Source: Candidatus Omnitrophota bacterium
GTDB lineage: Bacteria > Omnitrophota > Gorgyraeia > Zapsychrales > JAHFFX01
Direction of reading: 5' to 3'
DNA: 33,165 nucleotides
Assembly (NCBI GenBank): GCA_023247705.1
Contig: JAHFFY010000020.1
Location: forward strand, 1 to 33,165
In this document: positions 1 through 7,424 of the stretch, in pieces
Numbering within the stretch: position 1 is the first letter of the stretch
How the letters are laid out: every line of letters starts with the position of its first letter
The notes under the pieces: model-generated
What the model saw: the letters and a program-made list of their open reading frames with translations, nothing else
Databases searched by the model: none
What the model was told of the DNA's origin: nothing
Position numbers and translations under genes: made by a program

Positions 1-639
1 GATTATGCGTTCGGTTTTGATACCGCGGTCAATATCGCGACCCAATGCATCGATCGGTTGCACACCACCGCCGAAAGCCATCACCGCATCATGGTCATCG
101 AGGACATGGGTTTATATACCGGCTGGATCGCGCTTGAGGCCGGGATCGCCGGCGGGGCAGATATGATTTTAATCCCAGAAATCCCGGTGAATATCAAAGA
201 GGTTTGTGATTTGATTAAAATCCGTCATAAGCGCGGCAAGACCTTCAGCATTATCGTCGTTTCCGAAGGAACCACGATCAGCGGTGTCGAAGTCAAGAAA
301 CCGTCTGGAGAAAACGGTCAGGGATCAGTGATCTCGTCACGCCGTTTCGGGGCGGTCGGAGAACTCATCGCGGAAACGATTGAGGCGGAGACTGGTTACG
401 AAACCCGGGTGAGCGTTTTAGGCCATATCCAGCGGGGCGGAAGTCCGAGCGCCTATGACCGTATTATCGCTACCCGCTTCGGCGTTAAAGCGGTCGAGCT
501 GATTTCGGAAAATAAATTCGGGAAGATGGTGAGTTTGCATGATAATAAACTTCATTATGTTGATATTGAAGAAGCCGTCAGGAAACGCAAGACGGTCGAC
601 ATGGATCTTTACGAAATGGCGAAGGTGTTCTTTACTTAA
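1..639 (+). CDS. pfkA: 6-phosphofructokinase, C-terminal part (5' truncated by window edge)
   Basis: The reading frame is open from base 1 to the TAA at 637-639, giving 212 residues of a protein that began upstream. It phosphorylates fructose 6-phosphate in glycolysis. The sequence shows the sugar-phosphate region (GWIALEAGIAGGAD), the block ILIPEIP, and the family signature RVSVLGHIQRGGSPSAYDR, which carries the conserved His, Gln-Arg and terminal Asp-Arg. The N-terminal nucleotide-binding glycine loop lies outside the window, so ATP versus pyrophosphate use cannot be decided. The TTG at 58 is internal and is not the start. Only 31 nt separate it from gmhA, so the two are probably cotranscribed. 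Confidence 0.9.
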   Translation, partial: DYAFGFDTAVNIATQCIDRLHTTAESHHRIMVIEDMGLYTGWIALEAGIAGGADMILIPEIPVNIKEVCDLIKIRHKRGKTFSIIVVSEGTTISGVEVKKPSGENGQGSVISSRRFGAVGELIAETIEAETGYETRVSVLGHIQRGGSPSAYDRIIATRFGVKAVELISENKFGKMVSLHDNKLHYVDIEEAVRKRKTVDMDLYEMAKVFFT

Positions 640-670
640 GATGGAGAAGCCGGACGCCTTTTGAGGAAAT

Positions 671-1243
671 ATGAAAGAAAAAATTCAAAATATCTTTGCG
701 GAATCCATCCGGGTTAAAGAAGAGACGTTAAAAGCCAATACGGATTCAATCATTAAGGCCGTCGAAGAAATCATTAAAGCCTTGAAAAACAACGGTAAGA
801 TTTTGTTGATGGGCAATGGGGGGTCGGCCGCCGACAGCCAACATATCGCGGCGGAATTTATCGGACGATTTCAGAAAGAACGGCGATCTCTTCCGGCGAT
901 CGCGTTGACGACTGATTCGTCGATCCTGACCGCGTTGGGCAATGATTATGGATTTGATGCTATTTTTGCCAGGCAGATTGAAGGACTGGGGAAACCCGGC
1001 GACATTATTTTCGCGATCTCAACAAGCGGGAATTCAAAAAACATTATTGAAGGCGTAAAAAAGGCCAAGCAGTTGGGAATCAAAACAATCGGCTTGACGG
1101 GTTGCGAGGGAGGGAAACTGGCCGGCTTGTGCGATATCAATTTAATCGCGGCGTCGAAGGTAACCGCCCGGATCCAGGAGTCCCACATTTGTATCGCCCA
1201 TACGATTTGTGAATTGGTTGAGGATTTTTTTGCTAAAGTTTAA
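671..1243 (+). CDS. gmhA: Phosphoheptose isomerase (sedoheptulose 7-phosphate isomerase)
   Basis: A 190-residue SIS-domain protein of the usual GmhA length. GmhA converts sedoheptulose 7-phosphate to D-glycero-D-manno-heptose 7-phosphate, the first step to ADP-heptose for LPS core. Visible motifs are the phosphate-binding GNGGSAADSQHIAAEF (residues 48-63) and a second SIS loop, ISTSGNSKNI. The expected metal or catalytic residues appear as H58, E62, Q169/E170 and H177. The ATG at 671 follows a GAGGAAAT stretch that can serve as a weak ribosome site. The next gene is the heptose adenylyltransferase, which supports the LPS role over another SIS isomerase. Confidence 0.93.
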   Translation: MKEKIQNIFAESIRVKEETLKANTDSIIKAVEEIIKALKNNGKILLMGNGGSAADSQHIAAEFIGRFQKERRSLPAIALTTDSSILTALGNDYGFDAIFARQIEGLGKPGDIIFAISTSGNSKNIIEGVKKAKQLGIKTIGLTGCEGGKLAGLCDINLIAASKVTARIQESHICIAHTICELVEDFFAKV

Positions 1244-1271
1244 TATTTTTGATTGTTAGGTTTTCATCCAA

Positions 1272-1772
1272 GTGAGTCCTGAATTGAACTCTAAGAATAA
1301 AATCCTTTCTGTCAATTCTTTAATAAAAATCACAGGCCAGGCGCGCAAACGGGGTAAAACAATAGCGTTTACCAACGGCTGTTTTGACATTTTGCATTTT
1401 GGTCATGTCCGGTATTTGGAAAAAGCCAAAAAAGATGATCGGATCCTGATCATCGGATTAAACAGCGACGGTTCAATTAACGAGATAAAAGGAAAGAACC
1501 GTCCGATCATCCCTCAGTCGGAAAGAGCCGGACTTTTGGCCGCCTTGTCCTGCGTTGATTATGTTGTGATCTTTGATGAACCGACCCCATACAATCTGAT
1601 TCGGAAATTAAAACCCGATCTCCTGATCAAAGGAGCGGACTGGAAGGGCAAAGAGGTCATCGGCAGCGATATCGTGAAGGCCCACGGCGGCAAAGTTGAA
1701 TTCATCCCGTATCTGGATAACCTTTCCACAACGAATATCATCAAGACCATTATTGAAAAGTATAAAGCTTAA
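1272..1772 (+). CDS. rfaE2: D-glycero-beta-D-manno-heptose 1-phosphate adenylyltransferase (RfaE domain II / HldE C-terminal type)
   Basis: A 166-residue nucleotidyltransferase that transfers AMP to heptose 1-phosphate to make ADP-heptose. It corresponds to the C-terminal half of the bifunctional E. coli HldE; the kinase half is not present here, so the pathway is split as in many non-enterobacteria. Motifs seen are FTNGCFDILHFGHVRYLEKA with the HxGH signature at residues 42-45, NSDGSINEIKG, and the C-terminal LSTTNII that pairs with the class ISTTxII signature. The start is a GTG at 1272, 28 nt after gmhA; no ATG lies suitably upstream. It probably sits in one operon with gmhA. Confidence 0.9.
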   Translation: MSPELNSKNKILSVNSLIKITGQARKRGKTIAFTNGCFDILHFGHVRYLEKAKKDDRILIIGLNSDGSINEIKGKNRPIIPQSERAGLLAALSCVDYVVIFDEPTPYNLIRKLKPDLLIKGADWKGKEVIGSDIVKAHGGKVEFIPYLDNLSTTNIIKTIIEKYKA

Positions 1773-1819
1773 AGCGTTGACTTGGATTATTCCTAAAATG
1801 ACGCAAAAAGAATCGTTTG

Positions 1820-2242
1820 ATGTTAAAAGGCACAGAGCAAAAAAAAGTTTTACGGGTCATCGACGCTAATTTTAATCGGACAAAAGAAGGATTAAGGGTT
1901 TGCGAAGATCTGTGCCGTTTCATTTGGGGAAACAAGAAGCCCACGGAACAATATAAAAGAATTCGCCACCAGCTGACCAGGACGATCGAAGATTTGATGT
2001 CCGTCAAGAGTTTGGTCGCGGCGAGAGATATCCTTCGGGATGTGGGGAAGAAATCAATTAACGTGGAAATGCGCAGGGAAGATGTTGCGGGTGTTTTTTA
2101 CGCAAATTCCCAGAGGACAAAAGAATCGATTCGAGTTTTAGAAGAATTTTCAAAATTATTCAATCCTGAGCTTGCTCAGCGATTGAAAAGATTGCGTTAT
2201 CAGGTCTATGCTTTGGAAAAAGAAATTATTAGCCGATTGTAA
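1820..2242 (+). CDS. ThiD2-like domain protein (stand-alone hydroxymethylpyrimidine phosphate kinase type)
   Basis: A 140-residue, mostly helical protein that matches the domain usually found fused to the N-terminus of thiamine phosphate synthase. Conserved patterns seen are VIDANFNRTKEGLRVCEDL, IRHQL, AARDILRDVG, then RTKESIRVLEEF and a final RLRYQVYALEKEI. The family (ThiD2) has been described as an HMP-P kinase in thiamine synthesis; I take the function from the family, not from a visible catalytic site. ATG 1820 is preferred to the adjoining TTG at 1817. Its 3' end overlaps thiE by 35 nt in another frame, so the two halves of the common fusion are separate but translationally linked here. 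Confidence 0.8.
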   Translation: MLKGTEQKKVLRVIDANFNRTKEGLRVCEDLCRFIWGNKKPTEQYKRIRHQLTRTIEDLMSVKSLVAARDILRDVGKKSINVEMRREDVAGVFYANSQRTKESIRVLEEFSKLFNPELAQRLKRLRYQVYALEKEIISRL

Positions 2243-2885
2243 GCTTTATTTGATTTTGGATACAGAAGTCAATGATTACGATTCGCTCTTTGAGATTGCA
2301 CGCGAGGCCGTCATTTCCGGGGTAGATATTCTTCAGTTGCGCGATAAATCCGGGTTGCCCGCTGATATCCTGAAGTTTTCAAGAAGGATTCTCCCTGTGA
2401 TCCGATCTGCGGCCGTACGGCGAAAAAAGCAAATTCTTTTTATTATGAATGATCGCGTCGATTTGGCAATCGCCAGCGGCGCCTCAGGAGTTCACATCGG
2501 TCAAGACGATCTGCCGTTGCCATGGGTTAGAAAAATGATGGGGACCAAGGCGGTGATCGGTGTTTCTTGCCAGAATTTAAAACAGGCGCAATTGGCCCAA
2601 CGTCAGGGGGCCGATTATATCGGATTCGGATCTATTTTTAAGACGAAAACCAAACCGCAAAGAAATCCGATGGATTTTGATTTATTACACCGGGTCTTTA
2701 AAAAAATAAAAATTCCTGTTTTTGCAATCGGCGGTATTGATCAAAACAATGTCATATTGCTCAAAGATCGCGGCGTCGATCGCGTTGCTGTTTGCCGGGC
2801 GATCAGTCAAACTCAGCGGATCAGTCATACGGTTCGAACGTTCCGGGAAATTTTAGATCGAACTTGGGTCCGGAAGCAGGATTAA
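2208..2885 (+). CDS. thiE: Thiamine-phosphate synthase
   Basis: A 225-residue TIM-barrel protein that joins HMP pyrophosphate and thiazole phosphate to form thiamine phosphate. Family blocks in order are QLRDKS (residues 43-48), the pyrophosphate/metal region NDRVDLAIASGASGVHIGQDD (81-101), SCQNLKQAQLAQRQGADYIGFGSIFKTKTK (120-149), and the phosphate-binding FAIGGI (172-177). Length is normal for ThiE. The ATG at 2208 lies inside the upstream ThiD2-like gene, giving a 35-nt overlap that suggests coupled translation. TenI is a close relative, but the pairing with a ThiD2-like gene favours genuine ThiE. Confidence 0.88.
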   Translation: MLWKKKLLADCKLYLILDTEVNDYDSLFEIAREAVISGVDILQLRDKSGLPADILKFSRRILPVIRSAAVRRKKQILFIMNDRVDLAIASGASGVHIGQDDLPLPWVRKMMGTKAVIGVSCQNLKQAQLAQRQGADYIGFGSIFKTKTKPQRNPMDFDLLHRVFKKIKIPVFAIGGIDQNNVILLKDRGVDRVAVCRAISQTQRISHTVRTFREILDRTWVRKQD

Positions 2886-2911
2886 GAATTAAAGGAGTTC
2901 GATGAGACGAT

Positions 2912-2983
<72 letters not shown>

Positions 2984-2993
2984 TATACGTTTT

Positions 2994-3692
2994 ATGTATG
3001 CTCACATAAAAAAAATTTTATATCCGTTCATCGGGATTGTTTTGCTTTTGACTTCTGGTTGTAAAACGACTCCCGAAATCATTCCGCCTGTTGTAAAGCC
3101 TGCGGGCGGTCATGAGAAAGGGGTCTATCATAAGGTCCTTCCCGGAGAAACAATCTGGAGGATCGCAAAAACTTACAATGTCACCATTGACGATATCATC
3201 AAAAGCAATAATATTCCTAATGTTGCACAGATTGAAAAAGGCCAGCTGATCTTGATCCCGGGAGCTGAACGTGTCAAATCCATTGCGTTGTCTCCGATGA
3301 AAAAAGACACCGATTTTATCTGGCCGGTGAAGGGAAAGATCCTTTCGTATTTTGGCGATCATAAAGGTTCCATATCCAAGAAGGGTATAGATATTCAATC
3401 TTCGGAAGGCGATACGGTGTGCGCTTCCCGATCAGGGACAGTGGTTTTTGCCGATTATTTAAGCGGTTACGCCTACACCGTGATTTTGGATCATACGGAC
3501 GGTTATTTTTCCGTCTATTCAAACAATTTGAAATTATTGGTGAACCTGAACGATTCTGTCGAGCAGGGAAAACCGGTCGCTCAAGTTGGAAAGAGCGGAG
3601 ATCTGGCGTTTCTGCATTTTCAGATCAGAAAAGACGCGGTGGCCGATAATCCTTTGTTCTTTTTGCCATCATATGAGACCATCAGAAAATAA
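2994..3692 (+). CDS. NlpD-like lipoprotein with LysM and degenerate M23 (LytM) domain
   Basis: A 232-residue predicted lipoprotein. ATG 2994 gives a signal peptide ending in the lipobox LTSGC with Cys23 as the lipidated residue; the frame extends upstream through the tRNA, which rules out earlier starts. A LysM repeat (about residues 46-90) should bind peptidoglycan. Residues ~108-220 follow the M23 endopeptidase fold, but the zinc-site HxGxD reads KKGID (His to Lys129, Asp133 kept), the YxHL position has Asn177, and HxH reads FLH (Phe206, His208). The domain order and the loss of catalytic residues match NlpD/EnvC-type activators of cell-wall amidases better than an active hydrolase. That role is an inference; the partner amidase is not in the window. 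Confidence 0.82.
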   Translation: MYAHIKKILYPFIGIVLLLTSGCKTTPEIIPPVVKPAGGHEKGVYHKVLPGETIWRIAKTYNVTIDDIIKSNNIPNVAQIEKGQLILIPGAERVKSIALSPMKKDTDFIWPVKGKILSYFGDHKGSISKKGIDIQSSEGDTVCASRSGTVVFADYLSGYAYTVILDHTDGYFSVYSNNLKLLVNLNDSVEQGKPVAQVGKSGDLAFLHFQIRKDAVADNPLFFLPSYETIRK

Positions 3693-5304
3693 TTTTTTTG
3701 GAAGAAAAGCTGTCATCAATCTTCTAAAGCGCCGGGTGATTGATTTAAAAGAAGGTTATCGCCAGAATGTCGCTTTGCTGGGGAGCCGTTTTATTGGGAA
3801 GACGTCGCTTTTGCAAAAATTTGTGGTTGAACTGGAAGAAGAATCGGTCGTGGTGATTTTCCTTGATCTGGAAAACAATGATTTCGATTATTTGTTTGCG
3901 CGGTTCGTCGGCAGCATCTTGTATAGTTTTTCCAAATTGCAAGGTCTGCCTCTTTTCGAAGACATCACAATTTTGATGGAGAATACCCGTAAGTTTATCC
4001 CAGCGACGATCGAAGCCATCAAATCGATCCAGCGCAGCATGCAGGATAATCAATTTGAAGAATCTTTCCGGAAACTGGTTTCATTGCCGGAGATCTTTAC
4101 GGCGGAATCGGGACGATTTTGCGTGATCGTTCTTGATGAATTCCAGAATTTGGAAGAACTTGGGATCGAAAATGTTTTTCAGGAACTTGGCAAAAAGATC
4201 ATGACCCAGAAAAGGTGTATCTATCTCGTGGCGAGTTCGTTTCCCTGTCTGGCGAAGAAAATTTTATCCGAAAAGCTGTCGTTGTTATTTGGCAATTTTG
4301 AGATTCTGGAGATCGATCCTTTTAGCGTTGAGTCGAGCCGGGAGTTTATTGACGCGAAACTGAAAAACCTGAAGATCAGCGATCAGTTGCGTAATTTTCT
4401 TGTCGATTTCACCGGCAGTTATCCGCTTTATCTGAATGTGATCCTGCAGGAATTGGTTAATCTGGTCGCGGTTCATAAACAATCGGAAATTTTTATTCCG
4501 CTGATGATCCAGGCGATCGAGAATGTCATCTTTAATCCTTGGGGGATCCTTAGCCGGCATTTTGAAATCAGTTTATCTCAATTCATTTCCTGGAAAAATA
4601 ATCGTTCGATCCCCGCGTTATTAATTGCCCTGGCGGACGGACGATATAAGTTGAAAGATTTGACTCAGGATTTGAAATTGAATTCTAAAGTCTTGAACCA
4701 AAAATTAAACCGGCTGATCGAGGCTGGGATCATTGTCCGCAACGGGAATAATTTTTATTTTGAAGATAAACTTTTGAGATACTGGGTCAAATATATTTTC
4801 CAGCGTCGGTTAAGATCGATCGACATTGATTTGGATCGACAAAAAGATGAGTTCCATAAAGAGATTCATCGCTTTATCCTCAATTTTCAGATGACATCGC
4901 AGAAAGATTTGTCTTCGAGAATTATGGAATTGCTGCATTGTTTCGACAATGAAGCCATCAGCATCAACGGCCGGAAGTATAAGCTGCCGATTTTTCATGA
5001 GATCATCCCGGTCCATGTTCAGGATGATCCGAATATCAGTTTTGATGTGATTAAGGCCAGTTCTCAGGAAGAGATGTGGTTTATTGTTTTAAAAGACGAT
5101 AATTTATGTGAAAATGACGTCAACGCTTTTTTGACGGAATCCAAAAAGTTTGATCAAAGGCCGTCGAGAAAGATCATCATTTCTTTAAGAGAACTGGATG
5201 AAAACACCAAGATCCGGGCGTTGCAGGAACGGATGTGGGTTTGGAACGAGAAGGAAATCAATACCTTGTTAAGTTTTTACGACAAACCTTTTATTGTGAA
5301 ATGA
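3673..5304 (+). CDS. AAA ATPase of the archaeal-type ATPase family, with winged helix and possible nuclease-fold C-terminus
   Basis: A 543-residue protein of unknown specific role. The N-terminal NTPase shows Walker A GSRFIGKT (37-44), Walker B VIVLDE (151-156) and a sensor-like VASS after a beta strand. Around residues 315-380 there is a winged-helix-like stretch (LKDLTQDLKLNSKVLNQKLNRL). The C-terminal ~150 residues have the alternation of a restriction-endonuclease-like fold (FDVIKAS, then FIVLK), but the acidic residue of the usual E-x-K is replaced. This architecture resembles the archaeal ATPase/DUF234 class of STAND-like proteins. ATG 3673 overlaps the NlpD-like gene by 20 nt, and the stop overlaps the next ATG, so it is embedded in an operon. 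A role in DNA binding or envelope control cannot be told from sequence. Confidence 0.7.
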   Translation: MRPSENNFFGRKAVINLLKRRVIDLKEGYRQNVALLGSRFIGKTSLLQKFVVELEEESVVVIFLDLENNDFDYLFARFVGSILYSFSKLQGLPLFEDITILMENTRKFIPATIEAIKSIQRSMQDNQFEESFRKLVSLPEIFTAESGRFCVIVLDEFQNLEELGIENVFQELGKKIMTQKRCIYLVASSFPCLAKKILSEKLSLLFGNFEILEIDPFSVESSREFIDAKLKNLKISDQLRNFLVDFTGSYPLYLNVILQELVNLVAVHKQSEIFIPLMIQAIENVIFNPWGILSRHFEISLSQFISWKNNRSIPALLIALADGRYKLKDLTQDLKLNSKVLNQKLNRLIEAGIIVRNGNNFYFEDKLLRYWVKYIFQRRLRSIDIDLDRQKDEFHKEIHRFILNFQMTSQKDLSSRIMELLHCFDNEAISINGRKYKLPIFHEIIPVHVQDDPNISFDVIKASSQEEMWFIVLKDDNLCENDVNAFLTESKKFDQRPSRKIIISLRELDENTKIRALQERMWVWNEKEINTLLSFYDKPFIVK

Positions 5305-5783
5305 AAATAGGAATCGTCGCGGATACACATTCCAAAGATTTGCCCGCCGCAATGATGAACGCTTTTAAATCGGTTGATTTCATTATCCATGCGGGGGATT
5401 TCTGTTCATCGGAAGATTTACAGAAGTTTCAAAAGATCAAAACGGTCCAGGGCGTTTATGGTAATATGGATGACGCACAGATACGGCAGATTTTTCCCAG
5501 GAAACAAATTTTGAAATTAGACAACTGTACCATCGGACTCTTTCATGGGGAAGGCCCGCCGCGGACCGTTTTAGAAAAAGTTAAGAAAGAGTTTTCCAAG
5601 GATGACGTGGATTGTATTGTCTTCGGACATTCCCATATTCCTGTCAACGAAACGATTGACGGGGTTTTGTATTTTAATCCGGGAAGCCCGAATGATTTGA
5701 TTTCAGCGCCGTCTTGTTCATACGGCATATTAGAGATCAATCAAGAAAAGATCAGAGGGACGATTGTTAAGGTGGCATCATGA
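5301..5783 (+). CDS. Metallophosphoesterase of the YfcE/MJ0936 (Vps29-like) family
   Basis: A 160-residue calcineurin-like phosphoesterase. The metal-binding blocks are all present: ADTH (Asp8, His10), HAGD (Asp33), GNMD, a mid-protein FHGE, and GHSHIP, followed by FNPGS. Family members hydrolyse phosphodiesters, and the in vivo substrate is usually unknown; no annotation beyond that is justified. ATG 5301 is chosen because it overlaps the preceding stop as ATGA and because the first beta strand begins right after it. The gene also overlaps the next start by 4 nt, so it is translated within a coupled chain. Confidence 0.88.
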   Translation: MKIGIVADTHSKDLPAAMMNAFKSVDFIIHAGDFCSSEDLQKFQKIKTVQGVYGNMDDAQIRQIFPRKQILKLDNCTIGLFHGEGPPRTVLEKVKKEFSKDDVDCIVFGHSHIPVNETIDGVLYFNPGSPNDLISAPSCSYGILEINQEKIRGTIVKVAS

Positions 5784-6280
5784 CAACCGATAAATTGTGG
5801 GCGCCGTGGCGCGTGAAATATATTCTTCAACTTCAAGACCGCAAGAAAAGGCAATGCATCTTTTGCCGGATGATTCAGGAGAAGAAGGATAAAAAGAATT
5901 TTGTTTTTGCTCGCAGCCAATATTCTTTTTCTGTTCTGAACATTTATCCATATAATAACGGGCACATATTGATCGTCCCGAACCGCCATGTGAACGATTT
6001 GGATAAACTGAAAAGAGACGAGCGGGAAGATCTGATGGATCTGTTGTGTTCAACCAAGGCATTGGTCAATAAAGTTTTGAAACCGGGTGGTTATAATATT
6101 GGGATCAATTTAGGCAAGGTCGCCGGGGCCGGATTTCCGGGGCATTTACATATTCATTTGGTTCCGCGCTGGAGAGGCGATGTCAATTTTATGCCGGTGA
6201 CGGGTAATGTCAAAATCATTTCCCAATCTCTGCAATTGCTGTTTGATCGTTTAACCCATGCGAACAAGACAAGAAATTGA
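5780..6280 (+). CDS. HIT-family nucleotide hydrolase/phosphorylase
   Basis: A 166-residue histidine-triad protein. The triad HLHIHL lies at residues 122-127 (His122, His124, His126), in the context GFPGHLHIHLVPRW. A CIFC pair at 26-29 and the central NIYPYNNGHILIVPNRH block match the branch of HIT proteins that act on diadenosine polyphosphates or nucleoside phosphoramidates. Length and the long N-terminal segment (LWAPWR) are typical of the Ap4A phosphorylase-like subgroup. The ATG overlaps the previous stop as ATGA, and the end overlaps the dNTPase gene by 23 nt. Confidence 0.88.
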   Translation: MTTDKLWAPWRVKYILQLQDRKKRQCIFCRMIQEKKDKKNFVFARSQYSFSVLNIYPYNNGHILIVPNRHVNDLDKLKRDEREDLMDLLCSTKALVNKVLKPGGYNIGINLGKVAGAGFPGHLHIHLVPRWRGDVNFMPVTGNVKIISQSLQLLFDRLTHANKTRN

Positions 6281-7424
6281 AAATCTGGAACAACGGATCC
6301 TGGCCTGTTATGCGATGAAAAGCAGGGACTCCTCCGGCAGGGCGTATCGCGAGACCGTTCATCCAACAAGGACATGTTATCAGCGGGATCGGGACCGCAT
6401 TGTTCATTCGGAGGCTTTTCGAAAGTTAGAGTATAAGACTCAGGTTTTTGTCGTCTTTGAAGGGGATTATTACCGAACCCGGTTGACGCATACCATCGAA
6501 GTCGCCCAGATCGCCAGGACGATCGGGCGGAATTTGCTTTTGAATGAAGATTTAATCGAGGCGATTGCCTTGGCCCATGACCTCGGGCATCCTCCCTTCG
6601 GTCACGCCGGGGAGGAGGCGCTGAACAAGATTATGGTTGAATCGGGTTTTAAAGGGTTTAATCATAATAAGCGTAGTTTTGAAATCGTTACGAAATTTGA
6701 AAAACGATACCCGCATTTTGACGGGCTTAATCTTTCTAAAGAAGTTTTAGTCGGGATTTTAAAACATCAGACTCCTTTTGATATTCCGGAGAAAGAAAAT
6801 CAGCTTTTTCAAGAAGGGCCGACTCTGGAAGCCCAAGTCGTCGATATCGCCGATTCGTTGGCGTATCTTAACCATGATATCGATGACGGCTTGACCTCCG
6901 GATGCATCACGGAGGATGATTTGATCGAAAGTGAATTATGGTCCAGGGTGTTTAAGAAAATATCTGCTACGCTAAATCATAAAAATCGTGATATGATTAA
7001 GTACCAGATCGTGAAAGAACTGATCGATATGCAGGTCCATGACCTGTTGGCGGAATCTGATCGGCGGTTGAAGGCATCCGGTTTTAGAAGCGCAGAGGCG
7101 GTCAAGAAGTCTCGGAAAAAAATCATCGGGTTCAGCCCCGTGATGGAGAAAGAGCGAAATCGTTTGCAGGGCCTGCTCAATAAAAAGCTCTATCATCATT
7201 TCCGTGTCGAACGGATGACTTCCAAGGCAAAACGGATTATTGATGATCTTTTTCGTGTCTATAAAGACAAACCGACGCAATTGCCGTATTCGATTTACCA
7301 AAGAGATAGGAAGTACACTAAAAAAACGGAATATGAAATCATCTGCAATTACATTGCAGGGATGACGGATCGATTTGCTTTAGATGAACACAAAAAATTA
7401 TTTAACCCTTACGAAAAAGTATAG
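6258..7424 (+). CDS. dgt: Deoxyguanosinetriphosphate triphosphohydrolase-like protein (HD domain dNTPase)
   Basis: A 388-residue HD-superfamily protein of the length seen for the short Dgt-like dNTPases. These enzymes remove triphosphate from dNTPs and help set nucleotide pools. The N-terminal RDRDRIVHSEAFRKLEYKTQVF block is diagnostic; the metal residues are His78 in RLTHTIEV, His107-Asp108 in AHDLGHPPFGHAGE, and an Asp in the later LAYLNHDIDD segment. It begins inside the HIT gene (23-nt overlap). Substrate range cannot be predicted, and the short-type family often has broad specificity. Confidence 0.9.
   Translation: MRTRQEIENLEQRILACYAMKSRDSSGRAYRETVHPTRTCYQRDRDRIVHSEAFRKLEYKTQVFVVFEGDYYRTRLTHTIEVAQIARTIGRNLLLNEDLIEAIALAHDLGHPPFGHAGEEALNKIMVESGFKGFNHNKRSFEIVTKFEKRYPHFDGLNLSKEVLVGILKHQTPFDIPEKENQLFQEGPTLEAQVVDIADSLAYLNHDIDDGLTSGCITEDDLIESELWSRVFKKISATLNHKNRDMIKYQIVKELIDMQVHDLLAESDRRLKASGFRSAEAVKKSRKKIIGFSPVMEKERNRLQGLLNKKLYHHFRVERMTSKAKRIIDDLFRVYKDKPTQLPYSIYQRDRKYTKKTEYEIICNYIAGMTDRFALDEHKKLFNPYEKV

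Noticed and set aside
3586-3672. Upstream extension of the ATPase frame
   Set aside because: It overlaps the coding region of the lipoprotein and has no similarity to the ATPase family; ATG 3673 fits better.
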